A DNA stretch of 64,000 nt from Clostridia bacterium (GTDB lineage Bacteria; Bacillota; Clostridia; Lachnospirales; Anaerotignaceae): positions 43,804-107,803 of the forward strand of contig JALCQR010000012.1 in assembly GCA_022651385.1 (NCBI GenBank), in the 5' to 3' direction. The notes under the pieces were generated by a model. The model had not been told where the DNA came from, searched no databases, and saw only the letters and a list, made by a program, of their open reading frames with translations. Within the stretch, counting starts at the first letter, position 1. The number at the start of each line of letters is the position of its first letter. Below, piece after piece: positions 47,261 to 54,563 of this stretch. Both the position numbers and the translations under genes were made by a program.

Positions 47261-47905
47261 ATGAATTCATTATTTACATTGCTTTTACAGATTCCGGCTG
47301 TAATTTTTGCCACAACACTACATGAGTTTTCAAGAGCTGTGGTTTCAACTATCCTCGGAGATAAAAAACCGAAAAATGACGGGAAGCTTACAATAAATCC
47401 GGTAAAGCATTTTGAGCCTATAGGTTTTATTCTTATGTGGCTTACAGGTTTTGGATGGGGAAAGCCTGTTGAAACAAGCCCGATGTTTTATAAAAACAGG
47501 AAACATGGCGTGCTTATAACTGCTATAATGCCTTCTGTTATAAATATCGTTTTTGCTGCGATATTTGGAATTATATTTGCCTTTGTAGGCGCAAAGAATA
47601 TGTCGGTTTATATCCAAAATGCAGGCAATGCTGCATCGGTTAGCCAGCTGCATCTGGCGATTTATATATTGCTTTATGACCTTGTAGAATTCAATGTTTC
47701 TATTGCTGTATATAATATTGTGCCTGTGTCGCCTATGGATGGTTTAAAAGTGCTTTCGGCCATACTTCCGGCAAACAAATACTTCAGCTATATACAATAT
47801 GAAAAAATTATCCAAGTTATATTTTTACTTATTTTGTTTATGAACTATACGAATGTAATTTTCGGTCCGATAATTAATTTTATTGTGCGTTTGCTGTTAA
47901 TATGA
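47261..47905 (+). CDS. site-2 protease (M50)-like membrane protein with degenerate zinc site
   Basis: A 214-residue multi-pass protein with the layout of small M50 proteases found beside scpAB. The first zinc motif should be HExxH; here it is His21-Glu22-Phe-Ser-Arg25, so the second histidine is replaced. The third ligand region is kept as VPVSPMDGLKVLSAILP, with Asp in PMDG. LGDKKPKNDGKLTINPVKHFEPIGF matches the family between the motifs. It therefore probably lacks peptidase activity or binds zinc differently. ATG 47261 is preceded by AAGGATCGG. scpA starts 13 bases later, so the three genes form one operon. Confidence 0.85.
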   Translation: MNSLFTLLLQIPAVIFATTLHEFSRAVVSTILGDKKPKNDGKLTINPVKHFEPIGFILMWLTGFGWGKPVETSPMFYKNRKHGVLITAIMPSVINIVFAAIFGIIFAFVGAKNMSVYIQNAGNAASVSQLHLAIYILLYDLVEFNVSIAVYNIVPVSPMDGLKVLSAILPANKYFSYIQYEKIIQVIFLLILFMNYTNVIFGPIINFIVRLLLI

Positions 47906-47918
47906 AATCGGTGATTTA

Positions 47919-48680
47919 ATGGAACAAATAACACTGAAGCTCGAAAATTTCACTGGGCCTTTAAGCTTGCTGTATCATCTTATAGAAAAATCCAAAATTG
48001 ATATTTATGATATTCCAATTGCGGAAGTCACACGCCAATATATGGCGGTTATAGATGACGCAAAAAGCAGAAATATGGATATTATGAGCGAATTTTTAGT
48101 AATGGCCGCAACACTTATAGAAATTAAATCCAGAATGCTTCTGCCTAAGAATGAAAACAGCGAAGAAGAGAAACCTGATCCGAGAGAAGAGCTTGTAAAA
48201 AGGCTTATTGAGTATAGAAAATATGTATCATTTGCCGAAAAACTTAAAGAGAGAGAATCTTACGGATTTACGGTGCTTTACAAAAAGCCGGACCCGTTAA
48301 TAGAAGAGATTAGAAAAAATGAAAACAATAAAAAATTCCTTAACGGTATAACATTTGATGATTTAGAAAAGGCATTAGAAGATGTATACAAAAGAAATGA
48401 AAACAAAATAGACCACATGAGAAGCGGATTTAAAAAAGTTGAAAGAGACCAGTTTACCATTGAAGAAAAAGTGCAGTATCTTAAAGACCTTTTGTATGTT
48501 ACGCCGAAAGTGATTTTTGCTGATATTTTCAGGAACGATACGTTGCGTTCAGAAATTGCTGTTACTTTTTTGGCGCTGCTTGAACTGATAAAAAACGGTT
48601 ATGTTCTTATAACCCAAAAAAAGATATTCGGTGATATAATTATTGTAAAAAACAACGGGAGTGATGTAAATGAGGCTTAA
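47919..48680 (+). CDS. scpA: segregation and condensation protein ScpA
   Basis: ScpA is the kleisin that bridges the heads of the SMC dimer. The 253-residue protein has the N-terminal LENFTGPLSLLYHLIEKSKIDIYDIPIA motif, a charged middle and the C-terminal winged-helix part with VTFLALLELIKNG. It ends 8 bases inside scpB, indicating translational coupling. Its SMC partner is encoded 26 kb upstream in this window. Confidence 0.95.
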   Translation: MEQITLKLENFTGPLSLLYHLIEKSKIDIYDIPIAEVTRQYMAVIDDAKSRNMDIMSEFLVMAATLIEIKSRMLLPKNENSEEEKPDPREELVKRLIEYRKYVSFAEKLKERESYGFTVLYKKPDPLIEEIRKNENNKKFLNGITFDDLEKALEDVYKRNENKIDHMRSGFKKVERDQFTIEEKVQYLKDLLYVTPKVIFADIFRNDTLRSEIAVTFLALLELIKNGYVLITQKKIFGDIIIVKNNGSDVNEA

Positions 48681-49224
48681 TGAAGCTGAGAGCGTTGTTG
48701 AATCACTGCTTTTTGTATCAGGCGATGCCGTAAGCATTGACGTAATTGCAAAGAGCGTTGAGCTTGACAGAGCAACTGCCAGAGCTGTCGTTTTATCATT
48801 GTCCAAACGTTATGAGGAGGAAAAAAGAGGTATTAGGATAATTGAGATAGACAACAGCTTTCAGATGTGTTCGGCACCTGAAAATTTTCAATACTTGTCA
48901 AACGTTCTTAAAACCGAGAAAAAAAATGGACTTTCACAGGCATTGCTTGAGACACTTGCCATAATAGCCTATAAACAGCCTGTTACAAAAGCACAGATAG
49001 AAGAAATAAGAGGAGTTAATTCCGACCATGCCGTAAACAGACTGATTGAGAAAAAATTAGTGACTGAATGTGGTAAATCAGATGCTCCTGGGCGTCCTGT
49101 GCTTTTCGGCACAACAAATGATTTTCTGAGATTTTTCGGTTTTAAATCAATAAAGGACATAGGCCCTCTGCCTGACGGTAAAACAATTGAAACTTCGGAA
49201 ATTGAGAAATATGATCTGAATTAA
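48670..49224 (+). CDS. scpB: segregation and condensation protein ScpB
   Basis: ScpB is a dimeric winged-helix protein that binds the ScpA middle region. The 184-residue protein has AESVVESLLFVSGDAVSI, ALLETLAIIAYKQPVTKAQIEEIRGVN and GRPVLFGTTNDFLRFFGF, all standard. ATG 48670 overlaps the scpA end by 11 bases with GGGAGTGATG upstream. A terminator follows. Confidence 0.95.
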   Translation: MRLNEAESVVESLLFVSGDAVSIDVIAKSVELDRATARAVVLSLSKRYEEEKRGIRIIEIDNSFQMCSAPENFQYLSNVLKTEKKNGLSQALLETLAIIAYKQPVTKAQIEEIRGVNSDHAVNRLIEKKLVTECGKSDAPGRPVLFGTTNDFLRFFGFKSIKDIGPLPDGKTIETSEIEKYDLN

Positions 49225-49243
49225 TTGCTTAATTAAAACATGT

Positions 49244-49286
49244 CATAAATGCCTGATTTATTATAGACATTTATGGCTTATTTTTT
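49244..49286 (+). terminator. terminator after scpB
   Basis: CATAAATG (49244-49251) and CATTTATG (49268-49275) form a perfect 8-bp stem with a 16-base loop, followed by GCTTATTTTTT. Confidence 0.65.
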
Positions 49287-49406
49287 ATTACATAAACTTC
49301 TTTTTTATTTCGGTTTACATGGAACTTCTTTGGTGATAAAATAAATTATTGTGATAAAGTGTACATTTTTGTCACAAATATAGGTACTGCAGAAACGGAG
49401 GTTTTG

Positions 49407-50795
49407 ATGATTTCGGATAAAAGAAGAAAAAACAAATTTATGCTTGTCGGTGAAATTTTCTTTAATGTGGCTGGTATGGGCATATTGTTTACTGTTATCT
49501 GGTTCATTTTTTACCGCTATAATCTTGAAACAATGTTTTTGTATAAAAAGGGCACGGCTATACTTATTTTTATTTACTGTGTTCTATATTTTATGTTTAC
49601 AAATATTTATGGCGGGCATAAAGTCGGATATTTCCGAATATCTGAGCTAATATATTCGCAGTTTCTTTCAATGATTATTGTAAATGTTATAATTTGGCTG
49701 CAAATATGTCTTATAGACAGACGAGTTGTACCCATAAAGCCTATTGTGCTGCTTACAGCTCTGGATACTGCTTTTATAATGTTTTGGGCGGTTTGGAGCA
49801 CTAAAAGATTTAGAAAAAGGAATGTTGTTAGAAATCTTTTGGTAATATGTGATGACCGGCTACCCAACGGCATAGTAGAGAAAATGAACTGGTATGATCA
49901 TAAATTTAGAATTTGGAAACAGATTTCAATTTCTTCAGGTATTGAAAAAATATATGAAGAAGCAGAAAAAAGCGATGGACTTGTGCTTGCGGAGATAGAC
50001 GCAAATTTAAAAATGCAATTTATACAGTACGGTTTTGAAAAAAATATGCCGGTATTTGTTATTCCCAATGTTTCAGAAATAGTGCTTAAAAACGCAGATA
50101 CTCTAAATATGTGCGATATGCCTGTATTGATATGCGGCAAGGGAGAGCTTTCCCTGTCTGATGAATTTGTAAAACGTTTGTTTGACATAGTGATATCGGT
50201 ATGTGTATTGTTTTTGCTTTGGCCTGTTATGTTTGTAACAGCAGTATTAATAAAAGTTTACGACAATGGTCCCGTGCTTTACAAGCAAAAGAGGCTTACG
50301 ATACATGGCAAAATGTTTACGGTATATAAATTCAGAAGTATGGTTGTTGATGCTGAGGGGGATGGGGTTGCAAGACTTGCTAAACAAAAAGACGGAAGAA
50401 TCACACCTGTGGGGAGAATTATAAGAAAAATAAGAATAGATGAACTTCCGCAGCTGTTTAATGTGATTAAAGGTGATATGTCTATTGTGGGGCCAAGGCC
50501 TGAAAGACCTGAAATAGCGGCGCAATATGAAAAAGCTTTTCCTGAGTTTGCATACAGGCTTAAAGTAAAAGCGGGATTAACCGGTTATGCGCAAGTTGTC
50601 GGAAGGTATAATACCGATCCATATGATAAACTTATGTGGGATCTTATGTATATTGAAAGCTACTCATTTTTGCTTGATATAAAACTTATACTAATGACAA
50701 TAAAAATTTTATTTATTCCGGAAAGTACACAGGGAATTGAAGGCGGAAGCACTACTGCTAAAAGCGACAGAAGTGAAAGAAAGGAAAGTGTTTAA
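49407..50795 (+). CDS. polyprenyl-phosphate sugar phosphotransferase (WbaP/EPS type)
   Basis: These enzymes place the first sugar phosphate on undecaprenyl phosphate to start an exopolysaccharide unit. The 462-residue protein has about four N-terminal membrane helices, a degraded central Rossmann-like domain (residues about 140-260) and the C-terminal sugar-transferase domain with VKRLFDIVISVCVLFLLWP, YKFRSMVVDAE, IDELPQLFNVIKGDMS and VGPRPERPE. ATG 49407 follows CGGAGGTTT; a GTG at 49359 would add 16 residues and has no site. The next gene starts 1 base after it, so the two form a polymer pair. Confidence 0.92.
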   Translation: MISDKRRKNKFMLVGEIFFNVAGMGILFTVIWFIFYRYNLETMFLYKKGTAILIFIYCVLYFMFTNIYGGHKVGYFRISELIYSQFLSMIIVNVIIWLQICLIDRRVVPIKPIVLLTALDTAFIMFWAVWSTKRFRKRNVVRNLLVICDDRLPNGIVEKMNWYDHKFRIWKQISISSGIEKIYEEAEKSDGLVLAEIDANLKMQFIQYGFEKNMPVFVIPNVSEIVLKNADTLNMCDMPVLICGKGELSLSDEFVKRLFDIVISVCVLFLLWPVMFVTAVLIKVYDNGPVLYKQKRLTIHGKMFTVYKFRSMVVDAEGDGVARLAKQKDGRITPVGRIIRKIRIDELPQLFNVIKGDMSIVGPRPERPEIAAQYEKAFPEFAYRLKVKAGLTGYAQVVGRYNTDPYDKLMWDLMYIESYSFLLDIKLILMTIKILFIPESTQGIEGGSTTAKSDRSERKESV

Positions 50796-50796
50796 T

Positions 50797-52599
50797 TTGT
50801 CTAAAAGAAATAAAAATACAGCTGCTGCAAACATACGTATATCTGATAAAAAAAGCATTAAATATGCTCTGCCGATATTATTTATGTTAACATTATTTAT
50901 GTTTGCAATAAGAGGCTGTGCGGTTAGAACTTATCTTGAAAATGTGTTTTGGTATTCCGGAAAGGGCATAGAAGGAGATATTTACTCATATTTCAGAATG
51001 CAAATTTTCATTTTTGTTTCTTTTGTCTCTTTTATTTGGCTTTTGTTATCAAAGGTTTGCGGAAGTAAGGACTGCCGAATATACAATCATAATATTTATA
51101 TTCCTATGATTGTGTATTCGATTTTAGTTTTGCTTTCTTTTGCTGTTTCATCGTATAAAAATATAGCAATGGCCGGATATTCGGAAAGACATGAAGGCAC
51201 GTTTGTATTAATAGGATATATGTTTATACTATTCGTGTCTATGAACACAATGTATACTGAAAGGGCGTTTAAAGTAGCAATGTACGCTTTTATTATTGCC
51301 TGTATACCTCTTGGCATTTGGGGTATTTTACAGGTGCACGGAATCGATATAATGTCTTTGCCGAAATGGCTTTTTATTCCTAAAAAACTTCGTTCCGGAA
51401 ATCTTACCATGAATAATGGGGCGAACATTGTAAAATGGTTTTTCAGCAATCAAAACTATGCTTCGTTTTTTTTGGTATTTCCTATTACAATTTCGGCTTT
51501 TTTATCGATTGTTTCAAAGAACATAAAAATGAAAGTTCTTTTTGCGGCCGTTTCAGGGTTAATGATGTACAATCTTTGGAATGCTTCTTCTCTTGGAGGC
51601 ATGGTGGCATGCTGTGTAACATTTATGGCTGGTATAATTTTGTTTAACAAATATCTGTTAAAATGGAAGGCAAGTGTAATAATGATTTTAATAGCTTTGG
51701 TTTCCACAGCTGGAATAAGCATGGGTAAAATACTTCCGCAGATAGAAAGCGGAGCTCAGGCGGCAGCAGGTGCAATTATAAAGACAGTTTACGCTGCCGA
51801 AGACAAAAACTTTATTAAAATAGATTATATTGAAACCAACGGTCCTGATATAATTTACAGTTTTGCAGGAAATGAAATCACATTAAAAACAGCAAATGAT
51901 AATATAAGTGGTGTTTATGATTCTGAAGGAAATAATATAGGTCTTGATAACAAGTATTTTACGGCAAGCGTAAAAAAAGGTGATTCAAAGTATACGGAAC
52001 TATTTGTAAAAACTGCCAAAAGAACTTGGGCTTATGGAATAGTAAACGGAGAAATTTATTATGCTTCGCCTTCGGGGCAGGGAATTAAACTTGGTAAAAC
52101 TGAAAGTTTTGGCTTTAAAAATCATGAAAGCTTTGCAACAAACAGAGGATACATATGGTCAAGAACACTTCCGCTTTTGAAAAAAACATTTGTTGTTGGC
52201 CATGGTGCTGATACATTTGCTTTATATTTTCCTCAAAGCGATTACGCAGGAAAATATAACGTAGGTTTCTTTGATGACGGATGTGACACTATAGTTGATA
52301 AGCCGCATAATATGTATCTCGGTACTGCCGTAAATACCGGAGTTTTATCTCTTGTAGCTTTAATGTGTATTTACATAATGTATATTATTGAAAGTATTAA
52401 GACATACAGAAAATGCGGATTTGATACGTTTTCAAAGATAATGGGCGGAGCAATATTTATAGCTGTAATAGGTTTTCTTGTAGGCGGCCTTGTAAATGAC
52501 AGTACAGTCCAAATCACACCTATTTTCTATACGTTTTTGGGCATAGGGTTTGCTGTAAACAGAATGGTAAAAGGTATGGAATTTAAAAATGTAAAATAA
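50797..52599 (+). CDS. O-antigen ligase-like protein with large outer loop
   Basis: A protein of about 600 residues, second member of the ligase superfamily in this window and not closely similar to the one at 35.4 kb. It has about eleven hydrophobic segments; motifs SNQNYASFFLVFPI and a long extracytoplasmic part (residues about 330-500) with a beta-rich insert (DYIETNGPDIIYSFAGNEI) followed by VGHGADTFALYFPQ and KPHNMYLGTAVNTG, where His is the likely ligase residue. TTG 50797 is chosen because AAGGAAA lies upstream; TTG 50737 would overlap the previous gene by 59 bases. It probably polymerises or ligates the glycan started by the upstream transferase. Confidence 0.82.
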   Translation: MSKRNKNTAAANIRISDKKSIKYALPILFMLTLFMFAIRGCAVRTYLENVFWYSGKGIEGDIYSYFRMQIFIFVSFVSFIWLLLSKVCGSKDCRIYNHNIYIPMIVYSILVLLSFAVSSYKNIAMAGYSERHEGTFVLIGYMFILFVSMNTMYTERAFKVAMYAFIIACIPLGIWGILQVHGIDIMSLPKWLFIPKKLRSGNLTMNNGANIVKWFFSNQNYASFFLVFPITISAFLSIVSKNIKMKVLFAAVSGLMMYNLWNASSLGGMVACCVTFMAGIILFNKYLLKWKASVIMILIALVSTAGISMGKILPQIESGAQAAAGAIIKTVYAAEDKNFIKIDYIETNGPDIIYSFAGNEITLKTANDNISGVYDSEGNNIGLDNKYFTASVKKGDSKYTELFVKTAKRTWAYGIVNGEIYYASPSGQGIKLGKTESFGFKNHESFATNRGYIWSRTLPLLKKTFVVGHGADTFALYFPQSDYAGKYNVGFFDDGCDTIVDKPHNMYLGTAVNTGVLSLVALMCIYIMYIIESIKTYRKCGFDTFSKIMGGAIFIAVIGFLVGGLVNDSTVQITPIFYTFLGIGFAVNRMVKGMEFKNVK

Positions 52600-52652
52600 C
52601 TCAGAGTGTCGAAAAATAGTATATACAACGGATATATTATGCTTTATTTTTT

Positions 52653-52694
52653 AAAAATGTTCTGAATGTTTGGAGACACTCAGAACGTTTTTTT
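52653..52694. terminator. terminator between the ligase and DUF2325, active both ways
   Basis: AAAAATGTTCTGA (52653-52665) and TCAGAACGTTTTT (52680-52692) pair over 13 positions with one wobble. A-rich on the left and T-rich on the right, it fits transcripts from both strands. GAGTGTC at 52604-52610 can pair with GACACTC (52675-52681) in the loop and right arm, a possible competing fold. Confidence 0.85.
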
Positions 52695-52701
52695 GATTTC
52701 A

Positions 52702-52719
52702 AATTAGCCATTGCTAACT
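52702..52719. repeat. palindrome copy downstream of DUF2325
   Basis: The core TTAGC-CATT-GCTAA at 52704-52717 lies 2 bases beyond the DUF2325 stop. Read on the minus strand it is AGTTAGCAATGGCTAATT, which matches the promoter-side palindrome AGTTAGCAATAGCTAACT at 53030-53047 in 16 of 18 positions. Confidence 0.6.
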
Positions 52720-52720
52720 C

Positions 52721-53011
52721 CTATACAGAATTTTTACAGTAATCATCAAGAATTTTAGTCAAAGCACTTATACTGCTTGTGTGTGAATGGGTTATTGTGA
52801 TTTTTTCTTTTTTTGCCTCTTGAACAGCAGAACGCATCATTGTATGTGAAAGCGTGCTCGTAAAAAGTACCATTAAATCTGCTTTCCCTATCTGTGCTTT
52901 AAAATTTCCGGGCATTTGAGTAAATACCTTTACTTTGCATTTATGGTTTTTACATGTATCAATATATTGTCTTACCATGCGGTCATGTCCTCCAACAATT
53001 ACAACGCTCAA
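52721..53011 (-). CDS. DUF2325 domain protein
   Basis: A 96-residue protein that begins MSVVIVGGHDRMVRQYIDTC and has a Rossmann-like pattern of strands (KVKVFTQMPGNF, ADLMVLFTSTLSHTMMRSAV, ITITHSHTSSISALTKIL). The GGHDRM motif, two cysteines and a cluster HSHTSS suggest a nucleotide- or metal-binding fold. DUF2325 proteins often accompany iron or metal transport genes; I know no proven function. TTG 53011 is chosen since AGGAGGAATATA precedes it and the protein then matches relatives. It is a monocistronic minus-strand gene between two copies of one palindrome. Confidence 0.85.
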   Translation of the reverse strand: MSVVIVGGHDRMVRQYIDTCKNHKCKVKVFTQMPGNFKAQIGKADLMVLFTSTLSHTMMRSAVQEAKKEKITITHSHTSSISALTKILDDYCKNSV

Positions 53012-53027
53012 ATATATTCCTCCTTCT

Positions 53028-53049
53028 TTAGTTAGCAATAGCTAACTAA
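53028..53049 (-). promoter_or_regulatory. 22-bp operator-like palindrome in front of DUF2325
   Basis: TTAGTTAGC (53028-53036), AATA, GCTAACTAA (53041-53049): nine perfectly complementary pairs. It starts 1 base downstream of the -10 and covers the expected transcription start. The TTAG...CTAA shape is like DtxR/IdeR-family iron or manganese operators, which is an inference from pattern only. Confidence 0.7.
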
Positions 53050-53050
53050 T

Positions 53051-53087
53051 AAAATAACATGTTTCAGAAGTATTGTCAACATGTTAT
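53051..53087 (-). promoter_or_regulatory. DUF2325 promoter within a second inverted repeat
   Basis: On the minus strand TTGACA (53074-53079) and TATTTT (53051-53056) are 17 bases apart. The repeat ATAACATG (53054-53061) and CATGTTAT (53080-53087) frames the promoter spacer and -35 with an 18-base gap, a second possible protein-binding site. Confidence 0.65.
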
Positions 53088-53166
53088 CAAGTTGGATACC
53101 AAAATTGAAAATTATGTAAAATATTGTTTAAATAAATAAATAATACAATTTTTGGAACTGTTTTTG

Positions 53167-53175
53167 TGTTATAAT
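53167..53175 (+). promoter_or_regulatory. extended -10 promoter of the flavin reductase gene
   Basis: TGTTATAAT at 53167-53175 is a TGn-extended -10. There is no good -35. It lies 35 bases before the GTG start, back to back with the DUF2325 promoter. Confidence 0.5.
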
Positions 53176-53210
53176 TATACTATTAAAAATGTAAATCGGG
53201 GTGTGATAAA

Positions 53211-53789
53211 GTGAAGATACTTTTTATTGATGCCTGTATGCGTGCTGAGGATTCACGTACACTGAATGTGGCAAAAAAGTATATTGAAAAGATACAGAAA
53301 AAATATGATTGCATTGTTGAAACAGTAAAACTTTATGAAATGAGGCTTTTGCCGTATTATGCGGAAGATATTAAATTTAGGGATGAGCTCATTGGCAAGG
53401 GTGATTTTGAAAATGAATTTTTCAGTACAGCTCGTCAGTTTTCTGAAGCTGATATGATTGTAATTTCGGCTCCATATTGGGATCTTTCTTTTCCGTCGGC
53501 ATTAAAAGTATATTTTGAACATGTATCTGTTTTGGGAATAGCTTTTAAATATGATAAAAACGGTAAAGCCGTAGGCCTAATAAAAGCTAAAAAAACAGTG
53601 TATATTACTACATCCGGAGGATATATAGGCAAAGAAAATCATGGATTTTCATATGTTTCGTCACTTTTCAAACTGATGTACGGTGTTAATAAAGTGGACT
53701 TTATAAGTGCCGAGGCTTTGGATGTGTATCCTGAAAAAGTAGAAAAAATAATAAAACATGCTAAAGACGAGATTGATAAAATAAATTAA
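53211..53789 (+). CDS. NAD(P)H-dependent flavin oxidoreductase (flavodoxin fold)
   Basis: A 192-residue flavodoxin-like protein of the NQO1/AzoR/KefF type. MKILFIDACMRAEDSRTLNVAKKY is the FMN phosphate-binding opening; SEADMIVISAPYWDLSFPSALKVYFEHV contains the typical APxW-like segment, and KKTVYITTSGGYIG the third flavin loop. It probably reduces quinones, azo compounds or other small acceptors in the cytosol. GTG 53211 has GGGGTG upstream. It is divergent from DUF2325 across about 200 bases, so shared stress or metal control is possible. Confidence 0.87.
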   Translation: MKILFIDACMRAEDSRTLNVAKKYIEKIQKKYDCIVETVKLYEMRLLPYYAEDIKFRDELIGKGDFENEFFSTARQFSEADMIVISAPYWDLSFPSALKVYFEHVSVLGIAFKYDKNGKAVGLIKAKKTVYITTSGGYIGKENHGFSYVSSLFKLMYGVNKVDFISAEALDVYPEKVEKIIKHAKDEIDKIN

Positions 53790-53790
53790 A

Positions 53791-53815
53791 AAAACAGATG
53801 AATAACATCTGTTTT
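53791..53815. terminator. terminator between convergent genes
   Basis: AAAACAGATG (53791-53800), AATAA, CATCTGTTTT (53806-53815): a perfect 10-bp stem. Seven A on its left give the minus-strand transcript a proper T-run, so it suits the zinc-ribbon gene best. Confidence 0.8.
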
Positions 53816-53828
53816 GGTTATAATAAAA

Positions 53829-54200
53829 TTATCTTAACTTGCTGCCGCACTTTGGACAGTATTCAAAATCTTCGTCATATTCATAACCGCAGTTAGGACA
53901 CTTTTTTATAGGCGTAAAGTTTTCACTTATTAAAGTGAGGTCTTTTTCTGTAATTACTGTGTTTTTGCCTTTTCGTATATCGTTTCCGACATTTTTATCA
54001 AGCTCGTAAAGCGTTCCGCAGCAGCTGGTTTTTACATAAAAATGTCTTCCGAAAATAAAAAGAGGTATAAAAAAAATATTTAAACAATTTGCAATCATTG
54101 TAATTTCTATGTTGCATACCTCTCCGCATTTGCTGCAGATATGACTGTATGCATATGGTATTATTTTTTTAATTGGCATAATGCCCATCATAAAAAACAT
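53829..54200 (-). CDS. zinc-ribbon protein, unknown function
   Basis: A 123-residue protein with two zinc-ribbon half sites: CSKCGEVC plus SCCGTLYELD in the N-terminal part and a complete C-terminal ribbon CPNCGYEYDEDFEYCPKCG. A hydrophobic stretch (NCLNIFFIPLFIFGRHFYV, about residues 38-56) lies between them, as in families where a ribbon is followed by a short membrane-like segment. ATG 54200 follows AGGAGGAACA; a TGATATCAT extended -10 lies at 54228-54236 on the minus strand. No partner gene is evident. Confidence 0.75.
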   Translation of the reverse strand: MFFMMGIMPIKKIIPYAYSHICSKCGEVCNIEITMIANCLNIFFIPLFIFGRHFYVKTSCCGTLYELDKNVGNDIRKGKNTVITEKDLTLISENFTPIKKCPNCGYEYDEDFEYCPKCGSKLR

Positions 54201-54438
54201 ATTGTTCCTCCTGGTATCTTTTTTTTGATGATATCACATTTGTAATAAAAATGGTATGTTTTTTTTGAATTTGTTAGATATATGATTTAAAAAAGCACAA
54301 ATTTGTTTTAATGTTTATATGCAAAAAAACTATTAAATATATAATGTAGTTAAAATAAACTCTTGAAAAATATATTAAAATGCTTAATTTTTACATCATT
54401 TGTTATATTTTTTTATGAAAAATTTGCCGAATAAAGAT

Positions 54439-54467
54439 TTTACATATTTTAACTATCGTGGTAAAAT
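54439..54467 (+). promoter_or_regulatory. purL promoter in a 363-base gap
   Basis: TTTACA (54439-54444), 17 bases, TAAAAT (54462-54467). The gap 54201-54563 is very AT-rich and without ORF. Before purL it also has the 10-bp palindrome ACTACGTAGT (54487-54496 region) and ATGTAA-TTTG-TTACAT ending just before the ribosome-binding site. I see no guanine riboswitch core and no PurR-box pair that I can support. Confidence 0.5.
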
Positions 54468-54563
54468 AATAACATTAATTTTTGTGACTACGTAGTATTG
54501 AAACGCACTGCGGAAAATCAGCAAATGTAATTTGTTACATGTATGAAAAGGGGTATAAACAGC

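Noticed and set aside
54201..54563. Possible purine riboswitch before purL
   Set aside because: No conserved kissing-loop core or terminator; the leader after the promoter is too short.
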